Part shown: piece after piece, positions 1 through 11,329 of the stretch
Position numbering within the stretch: the stretch's first letter is position 1
How the letters are laid out: every line of letters begins with the position of its first letter
Origin: Gordionus sp. m RMFG-2023
Lineage: Eukaryota; Nematomorpha; Gordioida; Chordodea; Parachordodidae
Direction of reading: 5' to 3'
Length of the DNA stretch: 64,000 nucleotides
NCBI RefSeq assembly: GCF_954871325.1
Contig: NC_088775.1
Coordinates: forward strand, 60,613,561-60,677,560
Program-made: the position numbers and the translations under genes
Notes under the pieces: model-generated
The model's input: the letters and a program-made list of their open reading frames with translations, nothing else
Databases searched by the model: none
What the model was told of the DNA's origin: nothing

Positions 1-441
1 AAGCGTAACGCATTTAAATTTTGACGGTGGTATTAATATATGTTTGAATGTCTAAATATCCAACGAAATTTAAAACCTTTCATTTTATTTTATAATAAAA
101 TTTTATAACAGTTATAATTATTTTAAATTTGATTAAAAAATGTTTATTTAATCTTAAAATTACATAATAATATTAATAGTGAGTTATTTTAATATTGTTA
201 TGTGAAGCAAACTGGAATTAAAGAAAGAAAAACTAATATTTATGAATGAGCCAGCCGTTATAAATATTATGTAATAAATTAAATAAAAATTTTCATGATA
301 TTTTTCCCAGAATCACCGTTCATAAAAATCAATATTATCTATTTTTAAAAAAAACTAAATTTACGAATAATTAGTGTATGTTGTTTTTTTATATTCCAAA
401 AGTTAATAGTCTCATAAAATATGTGTAATGTTGACTAAATA
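1..441. other. AT-rich DNA, nothing recognised
   Basis: No open frame longer than a few dozen codons, no repeat and no splice-flanked coding stretch was recognised here. An upstream MLH1 exon could be expected in this direction, but none was found. Confidence 0.6.
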
Positions 442-591
442 TAGTATTGTTAACGGCTAAATCAACATTATTGCTTACCTCAAGATTTTGCAAATAGAAG
501 TCCAATCTCCACTTGGGTAAATTATTATTGGTTAAAATCTTGAATTAGCCGTTTTTCAAAATCGGCTAAATTAATCCGGTTAACAACTCTA
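442..591. repeat. hAT-like MITE, 150 bp
   Basis: The ends are imperfect inverted repeats: TAGTATTGTTAACGG at the left and, read from the right end inward, TAGAGTTGTTAACCGG. Inner copies of 'cggctaa' also face each other. The TAGNGTTGTTAA start matches the hAT-type MITE at 22502-22673. The flanking 8-mers agree only weakly, so the target duplication is not established. The right end abuts the target duplication of the LINE that follows. Confidence 0.5.
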
Positions 592-597
592 GCTTAA

Positions 598-1468
598 TTA
601 ACTCTTCTCCGTTTTATGGCTATCTCCAGGTTTACCCAGGTATGCCAGTTTCTCTCTGATTTTTTCCCCCATTTTTGACGGTCCTGAGCAAATATTTGCA
701 AGATCCATGCTTCTCATATCCGCCGCTAACACATTTGTCCAAGTCATCTTGGGCCTTCCTCTAGGTCTTGATCCTCAAACTTCCATCAAGGTGTATCTCT
801 TTACCCAGTCATCTTTTGTCATACGTTCCAGATGCTCAAACCATCTTAGTCTATTTCATCGCTTGCTCGCAATTCCTTGCTAGTTTTTCTTTCTCTCAGA
901 GATACCCCAAACATCCATCTAATCATCCTCATCTCTGTTCTTTCTAATTTGGATTCGTGAGTCGCTTTCATTGCACATGTTTCGCCGCCATAAACTATAC
1001 AACTAACACAGCTTATGTAAACTTTCCCCTTTAACTTCAGAGAGACTTTTATTTGCTGAACTTCTTCCATGCTATAACGGCATAATCTACACCACCATCT
1101 GCCTTTATCATATCACCCAAATAACAAAACTTATTCAATATTTAGACCACCATTTTCTACATTATCATTATGATGTACCCCTTTTATCCATGTTCTACAA
1201 ATAAAGGTAATTTTTGCTAACATAAAATTACCTTTTTTCCCGTTACATCTATTATATACCCACTTCTGGTATCTGGTACATTGGATTTAATTCTAGCAAC
1301 TTCTTTCCCACATACACCACAAGACCACTTACCGGATTCATCCATCTTTAGATATTCCCCACCAATCACCATCTTTGTCTTTGCTGTATTCATTTTTAGG
1401 TCCCTTGCTTCCATAGCCATCTTCCATTTATTAATTTTATCCCTCAATTCTCCCTCACTGTTTGCCAT
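598..1468 (-). pseudogene. LINE RT thumb and C-terminal tail (broken)
   Basis: From 1468 down: MANSEGELRDKINKW, GLNMNTAKT-like text (DLKMNTAKTKMV) and a Cys-containing CGVCGKEV segment, all typical of the region after the RT palm. A second frame at 846-1070 holds GKVYISCVSCIVYGGETCA and MRMIRWMFGV, the conserved C-terminal block of these LINEs. The end at 598-650 reads GKPGDSHKTEKS followed by TAA, very close to the family's usual 'GDSHKTEK' end. The last codons overlap the target-site duplication, so the 3' UTR is essentially absent. Confidence 0.8.
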
Positions 1469-1554
1469 TAATACAAAGTCATCTGTAGCTCCCAGGGAAG
1501 TCCTTCACTTATTTCTCTAGCCACCACATTCATTTTTTCCTTCGCAATATACTT

Positions 1555-2028
1555 CTATATTTGTCCCACCACAAAAATTGCATCTGTCTTGCCTTTCTCC
1601 GATTTAAAACTAAACTGTATTTCATCAATTTTAGTTTCTCTTATCCGCTTCTCTAACACCCTCTCAAATACCTTCATTGCATATTCCAAGAGTTTAATAA
1701 CTCTGTAAGACCTGCAATCTAGAGGATCACCTTTCCCCTTGTATACTGGGATAATTATACTTCTTCGCCAGTCCTCGGGAATAGTTCTTTCTGTGACAAT
1801 TTGATTGGCTAAGTTCATTAACCATTCAATCCCCAAATCATCATAACCTTTAATCATCTCTGATACCACCCTCTTTAAACCCGATGTCTTCCCTTTTTTC
1901 ACTGCTCTCTTTATTTCGTCCTTGCTAAATTTACACCCTGGACCTTCTACCTTTGCACAACTAACATTATTAACCCATTTATTTTCTTTGTTCAAAATTC
2001 CAGGTGTTCTTAATACCACTACCACCAA
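1555..2028 (-). pseudogene. LINE reverse transcriptase, fingers/palm (broken)
   Basis: 157 codons open on the minus strand. Visible motifs are IPEDWRRSIIIPVYKGKGD, RSYRVIKLLEYAMKVFERVL and, near the end, DEIQFSFKSEKGKTDAIF, which correspond to RT blocks 1 to 3 of non-LTR elements (usual form NQFGF.PGRST.DAIF). The GPDGI segment before IPEDW is altered to TSGLKRV. The catalytic Asp pair lies just downstream at about 1487-1495 in another frame, where ATDDFVLMAN replaces the usual YADD. Frames on both sides are broken. Confidence 0.85.
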
Positions 2029-2528
2029 TCACCATTTTTCCTTCCATATTTTTCAAACATTTAACACCTACCACATCCTGCTTATTTTTTGCTATTCGAA
2101 CCACATCTCCCATTCCTTCAGTGCATTCCATTTCTTTAGCAAAGTCCTGCCTTTTTGCGCCTTCGCTATTAATTTCTTAGCATTTCTTTTCGCCATTTTG
2201 TAAATATCGTTAACACTATCTTTTTTACTATTTTACCATTCTTTGGAGCACCCTCCTCATCCACAGCTTTCGCTACCTCCGGGTGCCACCATCAAGTGAC
2301 CTTATATCTAGGCGGCCTGTTCATCCACTCCTCAGTTGTCAGTCTTTCTTCATGGCTTCCAACTTGTCATTGACCCCAAATGCTTTTGCCTCCTTCGCCT
2401 CCCTTATCGTCAATGTCATATTGAATTGACATCTATCACTCCTCCTTCAATTTCCAAACCTTCAGCCTTGGTACAAACTTTCTTTTAGTGATCATGGCGC
2501 CTTTAAAAGTGAGATATCCTATAACTAG

Positions 2529-3193
2529 TCAATGCTGATTAATACATTCCTCTCCCGGTATCACTTTCACATTTTTTACCATACATCTATCACATCTCCT
2601 TAATAACAAATAATCCACTGAATTTTTGGTACTACCCGACTTATAAGTTATCAGATTCTCTGATTTTTTCTTAAACATTATATTACTCTGAATCATATCC
2701 ATAGCATTACTAAAATCTAAAATTCTCTCCCCTTCCAGATTTATCTTGCCGTAACTGAATCCTCCATGTACTCCTTCATAACCCTCACTACTCTCTCCCA
2801 CATGTCCATTCAGATCATCAGCCAGGATAATCCCCTTTTCATTTGCCAGTCTCATCGCCTCTAACTGTCCAAAAATATATCTTTCACTTCTTCCAACTTG
2901 ATGAACATATGCCGAGATAATAGTATATAGCTTTCTACCAAAAATCATCTTGATAACCATTATATGGTTTCTAGCCTTCTCACTTCGACTACTTTGTCCA
3001 CCAATTTCTCCACAACCAATACCCCAACTCCAGCCTTACCATCATTACTTCCTTGCTAGAAGAATTTATAATTTTCACTAGTTTTGCTAATCATTCTTGC
3101 GCCATTACCTTTCCATCTGGTCTCCTGTAAGTAGCTCACATTTATATGCTTTCTTTGCAATACATCGACCACTTTCCCCTCTCTTCCCGTCAT
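2529..3193 (-). pseudogene. LINE endonuclease domain (broken)
   Basis: Starts at an ATG at 3193 with MTGREGKVVDVL, then QETRWKG (the catalytic Glu region of exonuclease-endonuclease-phosphatase enzymes) and GVGVLVVEKLVDKVVEV. The frame breaks near 2950 and resumes as a 143-codon frame with SAYVHQVGRSER, ADDLNGHVG, GYEGVHGGFSYG, ERILDF and YLLLRR. This is the expected endonuclease motif order for RTE-like LINEs, in which the domain nicks target DNA to prime reverse transcription. The usual GDFNGH motif here reads ADDLNGH. At least one stop and one shift separate the two halves. The family assignment is firm; activity is excluded. Confidence 0.85.
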
Positions 3194-3605
3194 ACCTTCA
3201 ACATCTATGTCGCGACCCTTATTCAATCCCCCGTAAACCAGTTTTTACACTTATTATCAGATGACCGTCATATGTTTCATTTTCATGAATCGTGGTTCCA
3301 CCAGGTTTCCCATCCTCCTTTTGTCATAGGCGTATGAGGGAGGCCCACGGGATATTTGGGCTGTACCCCTCCCATGCTTTGTTATAACCATAGGGAAATT
3401 TTGTAGCAAAGTTTTTACAATCGGACGCTCTTCCTGACATCAACCCCTTTAAGTGGTTTTTACACCCCGTCGAGGAGACGGGGATCCTATTCTAGACCCA
3501 GATCTTAGGGAACCTTTTATACCTCCATTAGCCGCCAAAAGACGTTGCCACTCCCCGCCACGATGAGGCTGAAGTTAGGATTTTGGGAGACTAGCTGAAT
3601 TAACT

Positions 3606-4003
3606 GGTTATATATTTTTAAATCCTTTTCTTGTTGCAGATAATATAACATAAAATAATATCAAATTATTAGCTACTCTATCTTTTAAAATAATTGGATT
3701 TTTTTTAAGATTGCAAATAAATCGATTCTTAATAAAATAAAAAATATTTTATATACAATCATTAATAACTAAAAACAGTAAAAATATCGAATCGGTTAAT
3801 TTTTTAGCTTGATTCTATATTTTTAAAAACCCGAAATATCTGCTCCGATCGTATATTTATTATTGCCACAGCCCTTTTTAATATTATATTTTCTTTATCA
3901 ATAACGAGGTTATTTCTCTATCTAAAATACAATTATAATGATGATATTTTCACCATCAATCTCTAGGCTCTTTTAATATTTTATTTTAAAACATAAATTT
4001 AAC
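3606..4003. other. AT-rich DNA between LINE and hAT relic
   Basis: No coding stretch, repeat unit or splice-flanked exon recognised. Confidence 0.5.
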
Positions 4004-5450
4004 TAGTGCTATTAGGTAACGTCAAAAAATAACGGCGTTACCTTTTTTGAAGAAAATACGCCATTCGTTACCTTCTTCTTAATGGTAACGCGTTTCTTTT
4101 TTTTGAGTAACGGCAACAAGAAACGTTGGTCGTTACCTCAAATTTTTCTATTTATTGTATTATAAATTATTTTTATTTATTTTTTAAGTTGTAGAAATAA
4201 TTTAAGCCGTGTTTTTAATTCACATCAACCATTAAATTCTTTCATTATTTAAAAAAAATTTGTTGTTAAATGTTCGTCAAGATTGTTAATCTAATTTATA
4301 TTAAATCAATCAATGATGTAAATTTATATTCTTATTAATATCATAATTTATTTTATAAAGAATATTATGTCAATTTTACATATTTCTTCAGATGAAGATG
4401 ATTTAACTTGCCCTGGCCATAATAGGAAACATTTTTTACACCAATAAAAAAAATTTTCCTCAATTGTAGAATAAACATGGGCAGTGAAACTGTGAAGCCA
4501 TTTTTAAGAAAAAATGAGAATATATCTGATTAAACCGGTTATTACAAGATGGAACTCTAGAATGATCATAAATTTGCCGAATCTTGTGATAAATACAAAT
4601 TACAGAGATTTTCAGATAATGACAATTCGTTCATAGATGAATATTATATGCTATGATTTTATAGATTATGGAACCTGTTTCTGCGGCTCTTTCAATCTTA
4701 GAAAGGGAAGAAAAGATGCATTTGGGATCTCACTCCGATAATAATTATAATATTAAAAACATGGCTTTAAATAATTTCATTTTATAAGCCACTTATTAAT
4801 TCAATTTTGCAAGGCAAAGATAAAAGCTATACAGTGGAAGTATTATTTGCAATTTATATTTTTATAATATTTTATTTCTATTGTATATTATCAGCAATAA
4901 TTCACCTGCTATTTAATTCAGATTGGCCTTTGTAAAACTAGATGTTAGCGAAGGAAGGAAGCTTGAACTTATTTCCTGTTTGAGAAAAGATCTATACTTG
5001 ATTCCTTTAAAAAACAACACACGCACAGATTATTTTCTAATAAAGATAAAAAAAATTGGATAAATTTCTGAAGGAAGATTCTTTTGACGATAAACTAAGA
5101 TTTTTCAAAATAAAGATTATTCTTTAATTTTTATTAAATTCTCTCAATTAAAATGTATATTTATCCAATATAATATAACTCTCCCATCCTCTCCGCAAAT
5201 TGAACATGTGTTTAGCACAGCGAAAGCTATTTTGATCACTAAGCATCTGATCAATTTATAAATAAATAAGAAATATCTTATCTTATTATATATTATTTTT
5301 ATATCAATTTTATTTATATTATATATATAATGAAAGAAATTTTTTATGTATACAATATTTAATTTTTTAAGTAACGAATAAGACGCGCGTTCCTTTTTTC
5401 AGACATATCGAATAATGCGTTTTTTTTTGAAATAACATTTTACAATTTTT
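4004..5450 (+). mobile_element. Old hAT relic
   Basis: Starts with tagtgctattaggtaacg and carries several GTAACG/CGTTAC copies in the first 130 bp; matching copies occur near 5372-5425, as expected of hAT subterminal repeats. Inside, fragments on the plus strand read like a hAT transposase: a stretch near 4670 with MEPVSAALSILEREEKMHLG, and one near 5180-5270 with SSPQIEHVFSTAKAIL, the C-terminal dimerisation block (usual form SSASERVFSxA). Stops are frequent and no long frame survives. The right boundary and target duplication are not resolved. Confidence 0.6.
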
Positions 5451-5592
5451 TTTGACAAATAGGAATAATAATATTTAAAATTTTAATGAGATTTTATAAT
5501 TAAAAAAGAACAAAAAAATAATTTTAAAAATGATGAATGAAATAGAATGCATAATGTAAATTAAAAAATTTAATTGCATGTTAAAACAAAAG

Positions 5593-5791
5593 AAGGAACA
5601 AATATTTTATTATGTATTACAAATAATATGTAAAGCCTCATTTAACATCTTCACCTTGGCACTTACAGCCTTGCAAAACGAAGCTAAAAGCGGGTGGGAA
5701 CCTAGTCACGGTTCTAAGCAAAAGTTGGCTCAATTTGTTCAAGATTTACTTGCATCGAAAGCCGATATGCTGGAAGAATATTTTTCCTTCC
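5593..5791 (+). CDS. MLH1: MLH1 exon (C-terminal domain, part 1)
   Basis: MLH1 is the DNA mismatch-repair MutL homologue that pairs with PMS2/PMS1-type partners through its C-terminal domain in the nucleus. This exon holds KEQIFYYVLQI, SGWEPSHGSKQKLAQFVQ and KADMLEEYFSF, which parallel the human MLH1 stretch ending KAEMLADYFSL. About 8-10 residues seem to be missing between FYYVLQI and the TLALTAL segment relative to human. An acceptor AG sits at 5591-5592. The preferred donor is at 5792 (C|GTATTT, phase 1), which matches the phase of the next exon; the better-looking donor at 5823 is out of phase. The N-terminal ATPase exons are not in the window, or not recognisable, upstream. Confidence 0.8.
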
Positions 5792-6677
5792 GTATTTCAA
5801 GATATAAAAAAACATATGGCAAGTAGTATTTATTTTATTACTATAATTTTTATAATTATAATCGTATTACAATGAAGCTATATGACAAATTTTTGATAGT
5901 AATTTTTATATCATAATTTAAAACATGGTAGATGAATAATTTATGTGAAAAAAACATAGCAGAACGATTTTTAACATAGCATTTAAGCCATACCCATTTT
6001 GTTAAATCTGAGACCTGCAAAATCTATTTTTTGAATTTAGCCCGGCTCCACCCACATTCAAAATTTTTATGATTTTAAGCTCCAGTTTTTTAAATTTAGT
6101 CATTTTTAATAATATAGTCTGTATTTTTTTAAACGATTTAAAAGGATATCTAAAATATTGTGATCAATTCCTTGGTTTAATAGTAGAATTTTAATATCCG
6201 GGTTTAATTTTTTAAATATTTTTAGAACCGACTCGGGTTTTTTAAATCCGGGGTTAGGGTAACACCCACCTACTGCTTGATTATGGAAATAGAATGTTAA
6301 ATAAATGATTAAGAATAAAGCTGGGATTAAAGAGGAGGATAAGTGATTAACCATAGTAGGTATAGTATATCAACATAATAATGTTCACGTTGAGTGTTAC
6401 ATATTTTGAGTATTAGAACCTTAAAATCAAATGGATTATACCTAGAGAGTGGCAGGGCCGGGCAGGCTTTATAATTAGAAGGGGGGAATTTATTATTTTT
6501 TTATATCATATTTTATATTAAATAGAGTAATCTCAAGTTATTGCTCTAATTTTTTGAAATTTATTTTATAACATTGAAATAGAGAATAAAATAAATATTT
6601 TGAGTTTGAAATTTATTCCCTATATGCTTTTTTAAAAACTACATAATTTAAATGTATTATTTAATTCCTGTTATTAG
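5792..6677 (+). other. MLH1 intron
   Basis: 886-bp intron. From about 5990 to 6270 it contains several facing copies of a 'ttttttaaatcc(gg)gg' type motif and a GC-richer end (ggggttagggtaacaccc), suggesting a small hAT-like MITE, but the ends and target duplication are not resolved. An 82-codon minus-strand frame at 6106-6354 lies in this repeat and is not taken as a gene. Confidence 0.4.
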
Positions 6678-6749
6678 ATGCAATGGAAACACAAACAGAT
6701 GAAGACAAAGATGAATATTATATAGATTCCTTTCCAATGATTTTGCCTG
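6678..6749 (+). CDS. MLH1: MLH1 exon (C-terminal domain, part 2)
   Basis: A short exon lying between ttattAG at 6677 and GT at 6750. It encodes an acidic linker (TQTDEDKDEYY) and IDSFPMILP, which parallels GLPLLLD of human MLH1. It begins with two bases of a split codon and ends with one (phase 1 on both sides). The donor phase fits the acceptor of the exon at 10662 exactly: G plus AC make one Asp codon. An alternative acceptor (cag at 6696-6698) would keep the frame and shorten the exon by 21 bases. The match to MLH1 is short; position, order and phase carry most of the weight. Confidence 0.6.
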
Positions 6750-6964
6750 GTGAATACGAATTCAAGCACACAAGTTTCTTTAAATTTTTATTCATTATAT
6801 AATTTTATTATGAATGATTATTATTGTAACTTTCGCCATATTTAAAGGCCTTTAATTTCAATTGATTAAAATATAATAGCATGATTATTTTAGGATCTAC
6901 TGTATCGGAAATTGATTTAAAATATTATATAATCTACACCCGCATCCCAGGCAAAGAATTTTTA

Positions 6965-7254
6965 TATTTAGGTCCGACCCATATCAGCCCATGGCCCGAA
7001 AGATTATTGGGAAGAAATCTCAAAAAAAAATTATTCTCGATTTTAATTATTCATTAAGTTTAAATATTCAGCAATAACTTTGATAATTTAATTAAGTTTA
7101 TATAATTTATTATAGAAATATTATAAGAGTAAATATTTTTCCACCTTATTTTTTTAAATTCTTATATTTTTAATTCATTTTATTGTGATATTCAATAAAA
7201 AGAAAATTTTACATTAATATTTTTCGGGCCGCTGATAAAACTGGGCCTATATTT
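6965..7254. repeat. MITE-like inverted repeat in MLH1 intron
   Basis: About 38 bp at the left (aggtccgacccatatcagcc, then ggcccgaaa) faces a similar stretch at 7222-7254 (cgggccgctgataaaactgg, then gcctat). The interior is plain AT-rich DNA without a frame. Superfamily not assigned. Confidence 0.5.
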
Positions 7255-7526
7255 TATTAATATGTTATCACCTACCAAACTGACGCTTATGTTTTTTTAA
7301 ATTGTTATATTGGCCAAGGCTGCATTTATAGCAGGGAACCAAACTGTAACGAATTGCGGGTTATGTTTAGGTTCGGATAAAAATAACGATTCGAGCTAGA
7401 TTTGTAAAAGTATTACTAGAAGTTCGGTTTAAACTTTTAAGAATTGATTAGAACTTTTATTCATGCACACTAATTAGGATTATATAAAGAGAAGCACATT
7501 TTAAATTTTATCACTTCCCTAAAAAA

Positions 7527-10105
7527 CAGAGTTGTTAAAGTATCTAGATATAAAAATATGGTATCTGTATCTAGATAGATTTTTGATTAAAGTATCTGTA
7601 TCTAGATATTATTTTAGAGGTATCTGTTTTTAGATATTTTTTAAGATATATTTTGAAATACTTTTATTTAACGCTTTTTTATATTATAAAAAAATATACT
7701 TGAATGTAAAAATTATTTTATTTCATATGAGCATATAACTTAATATTAATATATATTAAAAAATTATATATATATATGTAAAATATTAAAACTTGTATAT
7801 AAAAAAGAATATATAAATATTAATTAAATATTATGTCCGAGTTATCAAAAACAAGCAAATTCTGATATTACAATCCATCTCAAGGAATTTGCCATTTTTA
7901 ATTGCAATGGAATTGGTATTTTATTTTATTCTATTCTATTAATTTTTCAGATTAACATTGAGGACGAAAATGACGACATTCCATGGCCAATTTATAAACC
8001 ATATTTTAAAATAATATCTCATAATAAAGAAAACAAATCTTTAGTAAAATGTTTGCCATGTTTACCAAAAAATATACAAATTTCTGTTAGCATTAGCTTA
8101 ACTTGTAACATTGTAAAGCATTTAAGGGTATAGATACTAAATATATGTTTACAATTTTAAATTTTAAAAGAAAACATCAAACACTCCTAATCCAAATAAA
8201 AAAGGGGGAGGAGAAAAAATCTATTAAGGAAAATATTGGACTAGGTTCATCGTCCATTGATTTCTTTTCCAAGAGACCTAAGATTTTAACCCAAGCCATT
8301 TTAGATGATTTAATAACCGATTTTATTATTGATAGCATTCAGCCATTTTCAGTTGTTGAAAATCCATCATTTATAAAAATGATCAAAACATTAGATCCAC
8401 GAAAAAATATAATTTGCTGACAGACAGTGGTTGATAGAATTTCCCAAAAAAGAAAGAAATTAAAAGTCTAATAGAACCATCGTTAATATGCACAACAGCA
8501 GATTGTTGGAGTGCCTATCGCAGGTAAACATTTAAATTTATATAATAACTTAATTACAAACAAATTATTTGAGCAGTTTTAAGAAATGTTAATTTTTAAT
8601 TCATACATAGGAGTCACTGCACACTATATAGATCCAACAAGTTTGGAAAGAAAAAATGTAGCGTTGGCTTGTAAAAGAATGACTGGTAGTCATTCATATG
8701 ATAAAATAGCAAAAAATTTACAAGATATAACAAAAGATTATTGCATACAAAATAAAATCTCAAAGACCATTACTATGCCAAAAACTTTATCAATAGCACA
8801 ACATTGTCTAAATGCCAAAATATATGGAATAGACAAAATAAATCTCAAAATTCAGCTGAGATTATAAAAAACAATATTGGCTGATATTTTATATGTCCCA
8901 ATATAACTAGACTAGATGGAACTCCACTTATAATGCTTTACAATTAATGTCAGAAATTATTAAGACTAAATTTGAAAAATTGGACAAGATTTGCGATGGA
9001 ATAAAATTACCTAGATTTTTATCTAATGAATGTGATTTTATTCATGAATATTGTTTAGTTATAAATAAAATTTGTATATACAGCATTATTTTAAATTAGC
9101 TAATGAAGCCGGTAGCAAGTTCACTTGATATCCTGCAGGGAGATAAATATATGTTCACAGCTTATTACTGTGCAACTATTTCCCAGCTCATTGTTAAATT
9201 GAAAAATTTTAAACAAATGAACCTGGAATTTTGTTTACCACTCTTAAATGCCTTACTTAAAGGGATTGAAGATAGGTAAACTAATAATAAATTAATCAAT
9301 ATTTAATAATTCTAGGTTTATTGGGACAATTTTTGAAGATGAAAATATTTTGGATCCTTTTTTTAAACTAGATTGGACATGGTTGCAAATGGATGAAAAT
9401 TTTAATTAAAAAACAATTAATACAAAGATTAGTTGAAGAATTATCAAAGTTTTCAAATAAGTGCAAATTAACCTGTGAAAAAAAAACCAATAATTTAATA
9501 TCCGATTTTTTTTCAATATCCCACAGCAGGAGATATGATTGTTAATGATTTAAATTCTGATAATCAACAAATTTTAAATAGTTTTTTCAAAAATGAATGC
9601 CGAGATTTTAGTATTTTTAAACAATATCCTGATATAAAAATGTTATTCATTAAATATAACACCACAATCCCTTCCAGCGCCCATGTTGAAAGACTTTTTA
9701 GTATAGCTAAAAATGTCTTTATAGATAAACGAGGATGTCTTAATGACCAAAATTTTGAAAATATTTTATTATTATTTATAATCATTTAATCATATATTAT
9801 ATTATTTTATTAATGATATATAATAATTATTTATATTAATATCTAAAAATCATTATTTTAGTTATATTTTGATAAATGTGATATCGAGTCAATAAATTTT
9901 TTAGATCATTTCATGAATTTTCACAATAGAATCCTAATTTAGGTTTATTCAAACCTTATATAAGAGTATAATAAAATATTTGTACCTAAATTCATTTTAA
10001 ATTGTATCTGTATCTAGATAACTTTTTAGAATCTGTATTTAGATAAATTTTTAGACTATGTATCTGTATCTAGATCCATTTAAAAAGTATCTTTTAACAA
10101 ATTTG
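7527..10105 (+). mobile_element. hAT transposon with complete ends
   Basis: Ends are CAGAGTTGTTAAAG at the left and, read inward from the right, CAAATTTGTTAAAA. They are flanked by 8-bp target duplications ctaaaaaa (7519-7526) and ttaaaaaa (10106-10113), 7 of 8 matching. Both subterminal regions carry repeated GTATCTGTATCTAGATA, containing the palindrome TATCTAGATA, likely transposase binding sites. The element is 2.58 kb, a normal size for an autonomous hAT, and lies wholly inside an MLH1 intron on the same strand as the gene. Its transposase is decayed (see the next entry). Confidence 0.9.
7956..9789 (+). pseudogene. hAT transposase (broken)
   Basis: Domains in order on the plus strand: a degraded BED-type zinc finger near 7971-8133 (IPWPIYKPYFK, VKCLPCLP, then a late His); a middle region with IIDSIQPFSVVENPSF (8145-8420), TADCWSAYR (near 8505) and GVTAHYIDPTSLERK (8586-8867), typical of the RNase H-like core; and the C-terminal dimerisation block at 9535-9789 with PSSAHVERLFSIAKN. 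A GTAAAC...ATAG stretch between 8523 and 8614 resembles a spliced intron within the core. Several stops and shifts break the frame, including one straight after 8420. This is a dead transposase of ordinary layout. Confidence 0.85.
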
Positions 10106-10661
10106 TTAAAAAATAATAAAATATTTTCAAAATTTTCTTCTATCAAATTATATCTATAAAGTGAAATAATAAATTCTTTGGTTGAGAACATTTCTCTATG
10201 CTAAATTAGGTAGCTGATACTGTCAAATAGCAATATACAAAAATATCTAAAAATAATAACTGAACTTATTAATCAAAATTGTTTATTGATAATCTTTAAA
10301 AGTATTAGGATATCAAAAGGAATCTGGTTCTCATATTCGGTTTAGGTTCTGTAAATAATAACGGTTAATATTTCAGCTTTATAGGAAACTAGAAAATAGG
10401 GTCATATCGCTCTCCATAGCAATGTATTTGCTTTATTTGGTCTTACATTGTTATAGAAAACTATATCGCGCTCACTTAAACTCAGAAGTCTAACTTAATC
10501 TTTACCACAGATGAAATTAGAATCTTTATTTCTATTATAGTTGGGCAATATAATTAAATAATCATATAACAGTTTAAATTTAAGAAATAAAATATAGTAT
10601 AATCGAATAATCTAGCATTCATACTGATATTCCCTCAATTTATAAATATTTATGGCTTTAG

Positions 10662-10883
10662 ACCAAATTCCACCTGACGATCCCAAAAACAAGGATAAAG
10701 AGAAATTTAACCCGTTAATCGAGCTCAAATTATTGGACGAATTGCCCTTTTTAGTTCTAAGCTTAGCCACTGAAGTTGAGTGGGATAATGAAAAGGAATG
10801 TTTTCAAACATTTGCCCATCAAATTGCTAATTTTTTTGCTGAGAAATGGACCTTACCTTTTAGCACATCCGAAGATTCAAATG
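10662..10883 (+). CDS. MLH1: MLH1 exon (C-terminal domain, part 3)
   Basis: The clearest MLH1 exon. It encodes DQIPPDDP, then an insertion-like KNKDKEKFNPLIELK segment, then LLDELPFLVLSLATEVEW and DNEKECFQTFAHQIANFF, closely parallel to human [25 protein letters not shown]. The acceptor is TTTAG at 10657-10661, phase 1, consistent with the previous exon's donor. The preferred donor is at 10884 (aatG|GTTTTA), phase 1, which fits the last exon. The exon tail (EKWTLPFSTSEDSN) is in the family's variable region. The insertion before LLDELP is not in human MLH1 and could be lineage-specific. The frame is clean throughout, suggesting a functional gene. Confidence 0.88.
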
Positions 10884-10976
10884 GTTTTATTAATATTTTT
10901 TTCTTCTGAAAATTTTAAAACTGCAGAAAATGTAAATATAATATATACTATATCAGAAACCTACAGAGGTACCATT

Positions 10977-11214
10977 TGCAGGGCCTGGCCATTTTTAAAG
11001 ATATATTATATTAAATTTTTATAGATAATAATGGCGATTTAAAATATTTGGTTTTAAATATAAGGCTCAGCCCGGGTATTTAAAAAAGAAATGCCCAGCC
11101 CGGGTATTTAAAAAAGAAATTTTTTTTAGGAACAGCCCTACCCGGGTATATTTAAAAAAATTAAAATATGGCCCGGCCCTTGTACCCAGGTCGGGTTTAT
11201 GGCTGGACCTGCAG
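10977..11214. repeat. hAT-like MITE with GC-rich repeats
   Basis: Inverted ends TGCAGGGCCTGGCCAT and, from the right, TGCAGGTCCAGCCAT. The interior holds three imperfect copies of a roughly 37-bp unit with 'cagcccgggtatttaaaaaa'. It lies in the last MLH1 intron, just left of the foldback element. No clear 8-bp target duplication. Confidence 0.55.
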
Positions 11215-11329
11215 GTAGTCTTGTAAACGGCTAGGCCGAGTCCACTTAGCTACGACTTGAGTCTAGTTTCTAGTCGATGAAACGACTCCAACTCAATACT
11301 AAATGAACCGCATTAGTCAACTCGCTGGG

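Larger units (their letters stand above)
604..3590 (-). mobile_element. RTE-type LINE, near full length, broken
   Basis: Non-LTR retrotransposon read on the minus strand: an AP-type endonuclease, a reverse transcriptase and the short C-terminal tail typical of the animal RTE/BovB-like group (often annotated as 'craniofacial development protein 2-like'). It is flanked by a 15-bp near-identical direct repeat, ctagctTaattaact at 589-603 and ctagctGaattaact at 3591-3605, which fits a target duplication. At about 3.0 kb it is close to the usual length of the clade. The 5' part (about 3330-3590) is more GC-rich and has no clear frame. There is no obvious poly-A tail. The reading frame is broken by several stops and shifts, so it is inactive. 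Confidence 0.85.

Noticed and set aside
5578-5826. Reading 5578-5826 as a small intronless gene
   Set aside because: The text is an internal part of MLH1; the ATG at 5578 lies in the preceding intron and the stop lies past the likely donor.
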